From an uncultured Bacteroidales bacterium (GTDB lineage: Bacteria > Bacteroidota > Bacteroidia > Bacteroidales > F082): a stretch of 7,293 nt of DNA. A program made the position numbers and the translations under genes. The notes under the pieces were generated by a model, which worked only from the letters and a program-made list of their open reading frames with translations, was not told the DNA's origin and did not search any database. Of this stretch, positions 1-6,090 are shown piece after piece (positions within the stretch are counted from its first letter, which is position 1; each line of letters opens with the position of its first letter). Where the stretch lies: positions 1 to 7,293 of the forward strand of contig CALEMB010000053.1 of assembly GCA_937902805.1 (NCBI GenBank), in the 5' to 3' direction.

Positions 1-56
1 ACCCATTGAACTACAACTCGTTTTTTTTCAGCCTGCATTTTGACCTATACGCCAAT
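1..56. other. Window edge, no assignable gene
   Basis: This short edge segment cannot be assigned. Plus-strand frame 2 is open from the edge to a TGA at 41-43, 14 nt before the terminator, so it could be the last 13 codons of a gene converging on the lipoprotein operon. Frame 3 is also open but runs through the terminator. Neither stretch is long enough to recognise, and I see no promoter element here. Confidence 0.25.
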
Positions 57-84
57 AAAAATGCCGCCCATTGGCGGCATTTTT
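57..84. terminator. Bidirectional intrinsic terminator
   Basis: A perfect inverted repeat: ATGCCGCC at 61-68 and GGCGGCAT at 73-80 with a 4-nt CATT loop, flanked by AAAA at 57-60 and TTTT at 81-84. A GC-rich 8-bp stem with an A-tract on one side and a T-tract on the other can terminate in both directions. It lies about 30 nt beyond the stop codon of the last minus-strand lipoprotein gene (114) and would end the long operon; it may also end a plus-strand gene entering from the left edge. Confidence 0.9.
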
Positions 85-113
85 CATTATAGATGAAAGA
101 TTTCTATCAGAAA

Positions 114-1427
114 TTACTTGACTTCCACCAGCTCCAACTCAATCACAAGAGGTGAATAAGCCGGCAGCAGGTCCTTGTCGACCTCGTAGTCGCCAAAAGC
201 CAGTGCCGAGGGCGAAATCAAGGTAACCTTTGCGCCAGGCGCCATGGTCATCAAGGCCTCCTCCATCGCGGGCAGCGACATGTCCTTGCCAAGGTGGAAG
301 GTGATGGGCTGGCCGTAGTTGTAGCTCGACTCCAGCTCGTCGCCGTTCAGGTTGCTCATGATGTAATGCACCGACACCTCGTCGCCCCACTGGGCCACCT
401 CGCCCTCGCCGTCTTCCTGACGGATGATGTAAAGGCCGGTCTCGGTAGGCGTCTCGGTGATGCCGTTCGCCTTGATGTATTCCTCAATCTTCTGGTTTTC
501 CAGCACCATCATGCGGTCCCTTTCGGCCTCTTTCTCGGCTTCGAGAGCGGCTTGTTTCTGATTGTAGGTTTCCTTGTCCATCACGCTGTTCATCTGCAAG
601 CGGACAACCAAAGGCATATAGGGATGGATGAACTTTTCGTAGCCCGCGCTATCGAATGCCAAAGCGGAAGGAATCACAAAACGCATCGTGCCACCTTCGG
701 GCACCATGCCCAAAGCCTCGTTGAAGCCTTGGCCGATGAACTCCTCGCCGTACTGCATCTCAACGGATTCAACGCCGAAGGAATTCATTATGGTGTCACC
801 CTTGGGACCGCACATCGTGAAGTCGAAATCGATATAGTCGCCCATCTTGGCAAGCTTGCCTTTTCCCGTGACCTCCATGACGATGAGACCCGATTCAGTG
901 ATGGTATTGGCTTCCTCTCTCAGCGGTGCCATGAAGGCTTCTTCCTCTTGTTTGAGGCTGTCCATCAACACCTTGCGTTCTGCTTCAAGTTCTTCGAACG
1001 GCTTAATGGAAAGGAGCTTCAGGTCGTAGTAAATCGGCTTCCCGACATACTCTGCGGGCACCTCTTCCATACCTAACATCGTGGTGAACACCGAGTCGAC
1101 CGAAACCACCATACGGGCCGAGTCGCCAATGTGCATCATCAGCAAGGCATCGGGCACGTCACCGATGAATTCGCCCTTTTGCAGGACAAGGCTCATCGGC
1201 TCTTCGCCAGCCGTCGAAAACAGCAACGAGTCGTTGAAAAACTGCGCCATCTCGAAAGTCACCTCGTCTTTGAGGCGCGGCTGCTGCCCATCCTTGTTGA
1301 CGGTATAGAACTTCATATAGGCTCCGCTTTCCATTTTCTTGAAGCCGGGATAGAGTGACTTTTCGCCACACGAGGCCAGCGTCAAGAAAACGGAAAGGAC
1401 GGAACACCAAACAACAAAACGTTTCAT
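114..1427 (-). CDS. Three-domain FKBP-like lipoprotein, catalytic residues degenerate
   Basis: A 437-residue exported lipoprotein, probably anchored in the outer membrane. Residues 1-19 form a signal peptide ending in the lipobox LASC with the acylated Cys at 20. Three FKBP-like units follow: about 25-140, 175-282 and 325-437, joined by charged helical linkers (about 143-172 and 283-320, rich in E, K, A and R). None has a full FKBP12 active site. In the third unit Tyr355 is kept, but the Phe-Asp pair is Leu365-Glu366, Trp is Met388 and the AYG motif is AFG. In the second unit Trp is Phe235 and Phe-Asp is Ile213-Met214. The start chosen is the ATG at 1427, which follows the upstream TAA by one nucleotide (TAAGATG); a TTG at 1451 would add eight residues and overlap the upstream gene. 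It is the last gene of the operon, followed by the terminator at 57-84. By family it is FKBP-type; isomerase activity is doubtful, and a chaperone or binding role is inferred. Confidence 0.85.
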   Translation of the reverse strand: MKRFVVWCSVLSVFLTLASCGEKSLYPGFKKMESGAYMKFYTVNKDGQQPRLKDEVTFEMAQFFNDSLLFSTAGEEPMSLVLQKGEFIGDVPDALLMMHIGDSARMVVSVDSVFTTMLGMEEVPAEYVGKPIYYDLKLLSIKPFEELEAERKVLMDSLKQEEEAFMAPLREEANTITESGLIVMEVTGKGKLAKMGDYIDFDFTMCGPKGDTIMNSFGVESVEMQYGEEFIGQGFNEALGMVPEGGTMRFVIPSALAFDSAGYEKFIHPYMPLVVRLQMNSVMDKETYNQKQAALEAEKEAERDRMMVLENQKIEEYIKANGITETPTETGLYIIRQEDGEGEVAQWGDEVSVHYIMSNLNGDELESSYNYGQPITFHLGKDMSLPAMEEALMTMAPGAKVTLISPSALAFGDYEVDKDLLPAYSPLVIELELVEVK

Positions 1428-1428
1428 C

Positions 1429-2349
1429 TTATTCAAACGTTTCGAAATCAATCAGTTCGACTTCAAACATCAAGTTGGAGAAAGGAAGGATCTGTTCGCC
1501 AGCCTGACGCTCGCCATAAGCGAGGTAATAAGGAATGTAGAACACGCCCTTCTCGCCTTTCGACATCATCTGCACGCCTTCGTCCCAACCCGGGATGACC
1601 TGACCGACACCCAAAACGAACTGGAAGGGTTCTCCCCTTTCGACGGAAGAATCAAAGACGGTGCCGTCAAGCAGTTTGCCCGTATAGTGCATCGTGACAG
1701 GTTTGCCCACTTCGGGCTTCTCGCCGTTGCCAGCTTCGGTCACCACGTAATAAAGGCCCGATGCGGTAGGCTCGGCAACGACACCGTTCTTGGTCAAAAA
1801 GTTAGCCAATTCCTTGGCGGCCTTGGCGGTCTCTTCCGGATAGTCGCTCTGCATCTTGGCAATGCGTTCCTCAACTCTGGCTTTGACGTCATTGGCAAAC
1901 TTCTGGGCATACATCTTCTCAGGATAGAAGTCCGTCACACCCACCTCGAAGCGCATGACATCGGTGGACTTGAACTCGGCCGGCAAAGTGGGCTGGCCAA
2001 ACAAGTACTTGAACGTGGAGTCGATGTTCACGATGAATGAGGCGGAATCGCCCTTGTGCATCATGGCCAAGCCTTCTTGGATATCGCCAGGGAATCCAGG
2101 CGTTCTCAGCATCATCACATTGTGGGTGCTGGGGATAATAGGCATGGTATCGTTAATCATGCAGCTGATATTCAGCTCCACCAGATCGCCAATTTGCGGC
2201 AGTTCGCCCTCATTTTGGGCAAAGAATTGATAGTACAAACCATTCTGGTTCTTTTCGTAACCCGGATAAGGGTTGTTTTCAGTGCAAGCACTCAGGGTGC
2301 CCATCATCATCAAGGCCAAAGCGGCCATCGAAACGATACTCTTTTTCAT
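1429..2349 (-). CDS. FKBP-type peptidyl-prolyl isomerase lipoprotein (two domains)
   Basis: A 306-residue lipoprotein with signal peptide 1-21, lipobox LSAC and lipid-bearing Cys22. The N-terminal unit (about 28-140) is a divergent FKBP-like domain of the type found in the two neighbouring paralogues, with the shared stretch MMHKGDSA at 97-104. A helical, charged linker (about 143-190) leads to a canonical FKBP domain (about 198-303). This domain keeps every residue I would match to the FKBP12 pocket: Tyr222, Phe232-Asp233, Phe242, Val251-Ile252, Trp255, Tyr278 and Phe295. The layout (helical N-terminal part plus C-terminal FKBP) recalls Mip/FkpA-type isomerases, which catalyse cis-trans isomerisation of X-Pro bonds in exported proteins. 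It is the only protein in this operon predicted to be catalytically competent. The gene starts 25 nt after the preceding stop and ends one nucleotide before the next ATG, so coupled translation with the downstream gene is likely. Confidence 0.92.
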   Translation of the reverse strand: MKKSIVSMAALALMMMGTLSACTENNPYPGYEKNQNGLYYQFFAQNEGELPQIGDLVELNISCMINDTMPIIPSTHNVMMLRTPGFPGDIQEGLAMMHKGDSASFIVNIDSTFKYLFGQPTLPAEFKSTDVMRFEVGVTDFYPEKMYAQKFANDVKARVEERIAKMQSDYPEETAKAAKELANFLTKNGVVAEPTASGLYYVVTEAGNGEKPEVGKPVTMHYTGKLLDGTVFDSSVERGEPFQFVLGVGQVIPGWDEGVQMMSKGEKGVFYIPYYLAYGERQAGEQILPFSNLMFEVELIDFETFE

Positions 2350-2374
2350 TTTAGTTAGTATTTATAATTGTAAT

Positions 2375-3664
2375 TTATTCTATTTCAAGTAGTTCAACAT
2401 CAAAAACAAGATTGGCACAGCCGGGGATGCTACCGAAAGGACGTTCACCGTAAGCCAAGTTATAAGGCAGCACCAAACGGGCCTTTTCGCCCACGTGCAT
2501 CAGGCCGATGCCTTCTTCCAAGCCACTCAGCAGCGAGCCGTTGCCATACACCGCCTCGAAGTTATCCGTGTTGCCCAATAGGGTGCCATCAAGGTAGGAG
2601 CCCGTGAAATTGATACGGACCTTTTGTCCCTTTTGAGGACTTGCACCGCCCGTCACCAAGGTCTTGTTATAATACAGCCCCGAAGGCGTGTGTTCAACGA
2701 TAGCATTGGCGCTCAGATATTCATCAAGGGCTTTCTGCGAATCAGCCTTCAATGCCGCCAGAGCTCTTTCGTTTTCGGCATCAAGTTCTTCCTTTGTGGT
2801 GATTTTCAACAGTTTAATATCATAAATCAGATTGGAATAAGCGGGGATGGAACCGACGGAATGTTCGCCATAGGCCATTTCGAAGGGGATGATGGCTTTC
2901 ACGCGCTCGCCAAGGTGCATCTTGGGCACAATCTCTTCCCAGCCTTGAATGGCAAAGCCTTCGCCCAAGACAAAGGTGAACTTGTCGGGACGGTCGAACG
3001 TGGAACCCACGAACTGGCCGTTCAGCAGGTAAGCCGAGAAGTCAAGCTCCACCTTTTCGCCTTTCACGGGGCAGCGACCATTGCCAGGTTCCAATGGAAC
3101 GATGTAAACACCCGAAGGATCGGGAGTGACACCTTGAAGGTTGGCCTCCACATAATCAGTAAACTCTTTCATCGAATGGTCCTTCATGGCTTGGTTCATC
3201 CTTTCGATTTCCGCTTGAAATTCTTCCATAGGCTTAATTTCCAGCAGTTTAATCTCATAGCGGAAATAATCGTCAGCCTTCAGGCCTACCGATTCGGGGT
3301 CTTTGTCGTAATACAGGATGGCCACCGAGTCGGCCTTGATATAGAAAGATGCCGAGTCGCCAAGATTCATCATGGAATAGGCCTCATTCAGGTCGGCAGG
3401 AAACACCGACTCCTTCAGTTGGGCATACACCTGACTCTCAGTCTGTTGGAAGTCAAAATAAACGGAATCGCCAAGATAGCAGGTCATAGCGACTTTCATG
3501 ACGTCGGTCAGATTGGGTTTCTGTGCCGTAGCGTTATGGTTATAGAACTTGTAGTACAGACCGTTCTCTGTCTTTTTGTACCCAGGGAATTTCTGGGTGC
3601 AAGCCGTAAGCAGCATCATTGCCAACAGGCCCACTGATGCGATGGTAAAGCAATTTCTCTTCAT
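2375..3664 (-). CDS. Three-domain FKBP-like lipoprotein
   Basis: A 429-residue lipoprotein with signal peptide 1-21, lipobox LTAC and Cys22. It has three FKBP-like units: a divergent N-terminal one (about 26-142, with MMNLGDSA at 98-105), a second (about 184-287) and a third (about 326-429), separated by charged helical linkers (about 145-175 and 289-320). Unit two keeps Trp242 and the AYGE motif (Tyr265) but has Phe209 for Tyr and Val219-Gly220 for the Phe-Asp pair. Unit three keeps AYGE (Tyr405) and Phe421 but has Phe353 for Tyr, Leu363-Gly364 for Phe-Asp and Leu382 for Trp. Fold-defining stretches such as NLVFDVELL are intact, so the domains probably fold but isomerase activity is questionable. 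The ATG lies 3 nt after the stop of the GldI-like gene. It is paralogous to the two downstream genes in N-terminal domain, linker and domain order, suggesting tandem duplication. Confidence 0.87.
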   Translation of the reverse strand: MKRNCFTIASVGLLAMMLLTACTQKFPGYKKTENGLYYKFYNHNATAQKPNLTDVMKVAMTCYLGDSVYFDFQQTESQVYAQLKESVFPADLNEAYSMMNLGDSASFYIKADSVAILYYDKDPESVGLKADDYFRYEIKLLEIKPMEEFQAEIERMNQAMKDHSMKEFTDYVEANLQGVTPDPSGVYIVPLEPGNGRCPVKGEKVELDFSAYLLNGQFVGSTFDRPDKFTFVLGEGFAIQGWEEIVPKMHLGERVKAIIPFEMAYGEHSVGSIPAYSNLIYDIKLLKITTKEELDAENERALAALKADSQKALDEYLSANAIVEHTPSGLYYNKTLVTGGASPQKGQKVRINFTGSYLDGTLLGNTDNFEAVYGNGSLLSGLEEGIGLMHVGEKARLVLPYNLAYGERPFGSIPGCANLVFDVELLEIE

Positions 3665-3667
3665 AAA

Positions 3668-4195
3668 CTATTGATTATCTTTTATTTTTATCGTATAAAC
3701 CAAGGTTGCATATTCCGGAATCTTGTCGTCGTCGCCATGCAGGCCGTAGCCCAAATGGAAAGGGATAATGATTTTCGCCACATCGCCGCGATGCAGATAA
3801 GTCATAGCTTCGTCGAGCCCCGACTCTACACCGCCTTCGCCCACGACAAAAGTCTTAATGCCATCATTTTCAGACGAGTATATCAAATCTCCAGCGATGG
3901 AGTGCAACTCATATTCCAGGCTCACCTTCTCCCCTTTCTCGATCTTGCGTTCCGAGCCTTGCTTGAGGATTTGGTAGCGCAGCCCCGTGCCCGTTGTGGT
4001 CATATCCAAACCGTGGCGTTTCACATAATTCTCGATGTCCTCTTGTTCTTCGTTGAGCAGATAGCGGTTGGCCTTCTCCATGCTGTTTTTCATCTCCTGC
4101 TTGGAGATGGGCTGCGGTTGGTTCGGCTTCTTTTCGCCACAAGAGAAAAGAGTCAACAACAACATAAGTATCAGATATTTACCAAAAACTCTCAT
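3668..4195 (-). CDS. GldI-like single-domain FKBP lipoprotein
   Basis: A 175-residue lipoprotein: signal peptide 1-18, lipobox LFSC, Cys19, a polar and helical spacer (about 25-65), then one FKBP-like domain (about 70-173). The layout, length and features such as the PIS start of the spacer, the IYSS stretch (105-108) and YGLHGDDDKI (150-159) match my memory of GldI, the gliding-associated FKBP-family lipoprotein of Bacteroidota. GldI-like proteins also occur in non-gliding members, so gliding cannot be inferred. Tyr95 and Tyr150 are kept, but the Phe-Asp pair is Ile105-Tyr106 and Trp is Leu127, so catalysis is doubtful. Its ATG overlaps the stop of the DHH gene (ATGA, 4192-4195), a sign of translational coupling, and the next lipoprotein gene begins 3 nt after its stop. 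From memory, a DHH phosphoesterase next to gldI is also seen in other Bacteroidota. The GldI label is a family assignment by pattern, not by search. Confidence 0.82.
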   Translation of the reverse strand: MRVFGKYLILMLLLTLFSCGEKKPNQPQPISKQEMKNSMEKANRYLLNEEQEDIENYVKRHGLDMTTTGTGLRYQILKQGSERKIEKGEKVSLEYELHSIAGDLIYSSENDGIKTFVVGEGGVESGLDEAMTYLHRGDVAKIIIPFHLGYGLHGDDDKIPEYATLVYTIKIKDNQ

Positions 4196-5214
4196 TCCGC
4201 CTTGTTTAACAAATCCTGATACTCGGGCAATACCGCCTTCAATTGTGCGACCGCCTCGTCAAACGAGCAGGTCAGGGTGCCGCCCGCCGCATTGGTATGG
4301 CCGCCGCCCTTGAAGTATTTGTTGGACAACTCGTGCACGGAGAAATCGCCCTTCGACCTGAACGAAAAGCGTATCTGGTCATCTCTTTCCGTGATGAGCA
4401 CCGACATCTTGATTTTCTTCATCGACAGAGGGAAGTTCACTACGCCCTCAGTGTCGCCTGGTTGGAAGTCGAATTTCTCCAAATCGCTCTTACTCAGCGC
4501 GATAATAGCCGTTGAATAGGTATCCAGCACCTCCATCCTATTGTTGATGGAGAAGCCCAAAAGCCGCAGCCTGTTCTCCGACATTGTATCGTAAACCAAG
4601 CGATGGATAAGCACATAGGAGATGGAACGCTCCACCAACATGGCACAAAGCTCGAAAGTGCGCGGGTAGTAGATGGAATGGGCAAAAGAGCCCGTATCCG
4701 TCATAATGCCCACCAGCAGGTTGGTGGCAATGCTCTCAGTAATAAGCTCTTTCCCATAATGAAGAATGATTTCCGTCACAATCTCCGAAGCGCTTGAGAC
4801 ACCCGTTGTCGAATAGGCGCAATAAAACTGGCTCAAGTCGGGGTCGCGATGATGGTCCACCAAAATGCGCGGGCAGCGGGTCTTCCCAATCTCATTATGC
4901 AGGACGCCGCCTCTTGACAAGTTGTTGAAATCCAGCATCATAATGTATTCCGCCTCAGCAATGGCTTGTTTGCTTGCTTCTGCATTCTGTTCAAACACCA
5001 AGAAATCCTCGGCACCAGGCATCCAATGCAAAAAGCCTGGGAAATCGTTGGCCACGACCATCTTCACCTCATGCCCTTTCCCTTTAAGGAACTCCGACAT
5101 AGCCAAAACGGAACCGATAGCGTCGCCGTCAGGATTGACGTGACAGGCCAAAACGAAGCGTTTAGGCGTCTGAATTACAGCATCAAAGCGTTCGAAAAAG
5201 GAATCTTGTGGCAT
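4192..5214 (-). CDS. nrnA: DHH/DHHA1 phosphoesterase, NrnA-like (nanoRNase / pAp phosphatase)
   Basis: A 340-residue cytoplasmic phosphoesterase with the two-domain layout and length of the NrnA group. The DHH domain shows motif I HVNPDGDAIGS (25-35), motif II LDFNN (94-98), the DHH signature itself (120-122) and motif IV MTDTGSF (171-177); the His and Asp residues in these motifs bind two catalytic metal ions, typically manganese. The C-terminal DHHA1 domain carries GGGHTNAAGG (303-312), the substrate-binding glycine-rich motif. Known family members degrade 2-5-nt RNA fragments, dephosphorylate pAp, or cleave linear dinucleotides derived from cyclic di-AMP; which of these applies cannot be told from sequence. 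There is no signal peptide. It is the first gene of the lipoprotein operon, with a candidate promoter just upstream (5233-5240), and it overlaps the next gene by ATGA. The gene symbol is by architecture only. Confidence 0.92.
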   Translation of the reverse strand: MPQDSFFERFDAVIQTPKRFVLACHVNPDGDAIGSVLAMSEFLKGKGHEVKMVVANDFPGFLHWMPGAEDFLVFEQNAEASKQAIAEAEYIMMLDFNNLSRGGVLHNEIGKTRCPRILVDHHRDPDLSQFYCAYSTTGVSSASEIVTEIILHYGKELITESIATNLLVGIMTDTGSFAHSIYYPRTFELCAMLVERSISYVLIHRLVYDTMSENRLRLLGFSINNRMEVLDTYSTAIIALSKSDLEKFDFQPGDTEGVVNFPLSMKKIKMSVLITERDDQIRFSFRSKGDFSVHELSNKYFKGGGHTNAAGGTLTCSFDEAVAQLKAVLPEYQDLLNKAE

Positions 5215-5232
5215 AACTTCAAATTAAGCCTG

Positions 5233-5240
5233 CAAAATTA
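5233..5240 (-). promoter_or_regulatory. -7 promoter element of the DHH-lipoprotein operon
   Basis: On the minus strand this reads TAATTTTG, a full match to the Bacteroidota -7 consensus TAnnTTTG. It lies 18 nt upstream of the ATG at 5214, predicting a leader of only about 10-15 nt. No clear TTG -33 element is seen at the usual spacing; instead a weak inverted repeat (CTATT at 5262-5266, AATAG at 5273-5277) sits close to that position. No convincing terminator separates it from the upstream XRE gene, so read-through is possible. Confidence 0.6.
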
Positions 5241-5284
5241 CACTTTTTTCCGTTTCTACACCTATTTTAATTAATAGAAAAACG

Positions 5285-5725
5285 TCAGCGGGGCGACAGC
5301 ACCTCGAAAGTGTTGTCCTCGTACACCAAAATCAGCTTTTTCCATCCCGAATGGAACGAGGGAAGCGGTGGGTTCGACATTGGAGCGGGTTGTTCCTCGG
5401 AATCAAACGAGGGCTCGGCAGGGGAATCGAAGTTGATTTCTTCTTCTCGTTCCTCAGTCACATGGGGGTCTGTCACCGCGGTTGGGGGCAGGAAAGGTTC
5501 GGAAACTGTCATCGGTCCAGAGCCAAAAATAATCCAATCCAGGTTATACTCGGGGAAGGTCTCTTTCAGTTTACGGACGAAATCCAAACTGGGATTGTTG
5601 CGTCCCGAAAGGAGGTGAGAGATATTGGAAGGTTGGATGCCGAGACGGATGGCAAATTCGGCGGCGGTCAAATTTTTGGCTCGGATGATATGGGCGATCC
5701 GATCCTTCATTTCTTCGTTTTCCAT
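5285..5725 (-). CDS. XRE-family helix-turn-helix protein with acidic linker
   Basis: A 146-residue putative transcriptional regulator. Residues about 7-66 form an XRE/Cro-type helix-turn-helix: the recognition region is around LTAAEFAIRLGIQPSNISHLLSG (19-41), followed by the family-typical NNPSLDFVRKL and NLDWIIFGSGPM (61-72). The middle (about 73-125) is a low-complexity acidic and proline-rich linker. The last 18 residues, KKLILVYEDNTFEVLSPR, resemble a short conserved C-terminal tail I associate with Bacteroidota XRE proteins. The ATG at 5725 is supported by an AGGAG 9 nt upstream; Met6 is an alternative. It lies 70 nt upstream of the DHH operon, which has its own -7 element. Its target is unknown; repeats around its own promoter (see 5773-5830) make autoregulation possible. 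No toxin, prophage or restriction partner is adjacent. Confidence 0.85.
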   Translation of the reverse strand: MENEEMKDRIAHIIRAKNLTAAEFAIRLGIQPSNISHLLSGRNNPSLDFVRKLKETFPEYNLDWIIFGSGPMTVSEPFLPPTAVTDPHVTEEREEEINFDSPAEPSFDSEEQPAPMSNPPLPSFHSGWKKLILVYEDNTFEVLSPR

Positions 5726-5734
5726 TTTAGTATA

Positions 5735-5739
5735 CTCCT
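5735..5739 (-). promoter_or_regulatory. Shine-Dalgarno-like site of the XRE gene
   Basis: Minus-strand AGGAG, 9 nt before the ATG at 5725. It stands out because the other genes in the window show no comparable site, as is usual in Bacteroidota, and it supports the chosen start over Met6. Confidence 0.55.
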
Positions 5740-5772
5740 AAAAATTTCGATTTTCACATCATTTTCAGTTGA

Positions 5773-5780
5773 CAAAAGTA
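5773..5780 (-). promoter_or_regulatory. -7 promoter element of the XRE gene
   Basis: On the minus strand this reads TACTTTTG, matching TAnnTTTG. The expected transcription start is near 5769, giving a leader of about 40-45 nt. A TTTTG at 5796-5800 lies upstream but only 15 nt away, closer than the usual 19 or so, so the -33 element is uncertain. The element is part of a stretch (ACAAAAGTAAAT, 5772-5783) that is nearly the inverted copy of the repeat at 5814-5830. Confidence 0.55.
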
Positions 5781-5813
5781 AATATTTATCTGTTACAAAA
5801 CACCATTCGCGGA

Positions 5814-5830
5814 AATTTATTTTTGTAAAT
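5814..5830 (+). repeat. 17-bp direct repeat, copy 1
   Basis: AATTTATTTTTGTAAAT, identical to 6074-6090. A shorter relative (TATTTTTGTAAA) lies at 6136-6147. Each copy contains TATTTTTG, a match to TAnnTTTG, so it could be a plus-strand promoter element, a protein-binding site, or chance in AT-rich DNA. A near-inverted copy overlaps the XRE promoter at 5772-5783. Confidence 0.6.
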
Positions 5831-5875
5831 CAAATCAAAACACATAATATATTGTAGTATTACTTTAAAATATTC

Positions 5876-5907
5876 AATTTAAATATTTAAATATTAAATG
5901 TTTAAAT
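5876..5907. repeat. Tandem ATTTAAAT-like units
   Basis: Four consecutive units related to ATTTAAAT, with a period of about 8 nt, in the most AT-rich part of the intergenic region. Such DNA is easily melted and intrinsically bent; it may be a binding platform for a nucleoid protein or simply AT-rich drift. Confidence 0.4.
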
Positions 5908-5920
5908 ACAAACTAAAGAG

Positions 5921-6088
5921 ATGAATAAAAAACTGCAAGATTATTCGTATTTTTTAATAAAACACTTCAATTCAACTATAATAATATTTTGGAAATCAAT
6001 GATAAAAATAGAGATTTCTTTCGTTTTTCCATTATTTTACAATACTACAGACTATACCTTTATGAATTATCATAATTTATTTTTGTAA
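5921..6088 (+). CDS. Possible small ORF (55 aa), doubtful
   Basis: An ATG preceded by AAAGAG opens 55 codons ending at TAA 6086-6088. The product begins MNKKLQDYSYFLIKHF and is rich in Ile, Phe, Tyr and Asn, with a hydrophobic patch around residues 18-24 and another at 33-39. By hand count about 33 of 168 bases are G or C, so stops should be common and an open run of this length is mildly unexpected. No TAnnTTTG element is placed well upstream, and no recognised family fits. The composition is what AT-rich DNA would give by chance, and the stop lies inside the 17-bp repeat. Confidence 0.15.
   Translation: MNKKLQDYSYFLIKHFNSTIIIFWKSMIKIEISFVFPLFYNTTDYTFMNYHNLFL
6060..6075. repeat. Perfect 6-bp inverted repeat, operator-like
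   Basis: TTATGA (6060-6065) and TCATAA (6070-6075) around a 4-nt ATTA spacer, directly abutting the second copy of the 17-bp repeat. The size and symmetry suit a dimeric repressor site, but no T-run follows and no regulated start can be shown. Confidence 0.35.
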
Positions 6089-6090
6089 AT
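6074..6090 (+). repeat. 17-bp direct repeat, copy 2
   Basis: Identical to 5814-5830, 260 bp downstream. It overlaps the end of the inverted repeat at 6060-6075 and contains TATTTTTG at 6078-6085. A partial third copy follows at 6136-6147. Confidence 0.6.

Noticed and set aside
294..1076. 260-codon plus-strand frame opposite the last lipoprotein gene
   Set aside because: Antisense shadow: no start signals, no recognised domain, and the minus-strand frame is clearly coding.
2624..3637. 337-codon open frame on the plus strand opposite the three-domain FKBP-like gene
   Set aside because: It is exactly antisense to a gene with a signal peptide and recognisable domains; its translation shows no family and its composition (many His, Leu, Phe) is typical of an antisense shadow.
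3668..4195. Evidence for gliding motility or type IX secretion
   Set aside because: A GldI-like lipoprotein alone is not diagnostic; no gldKLMN, spr or por-type genes are in the window.
3671..4219. 182-codon plus-strand frame opposite the GldI-like gene
   Set aside because: Antisense to a lipoprotein with lipobox and FKBP pattern; no independent coding evidence.
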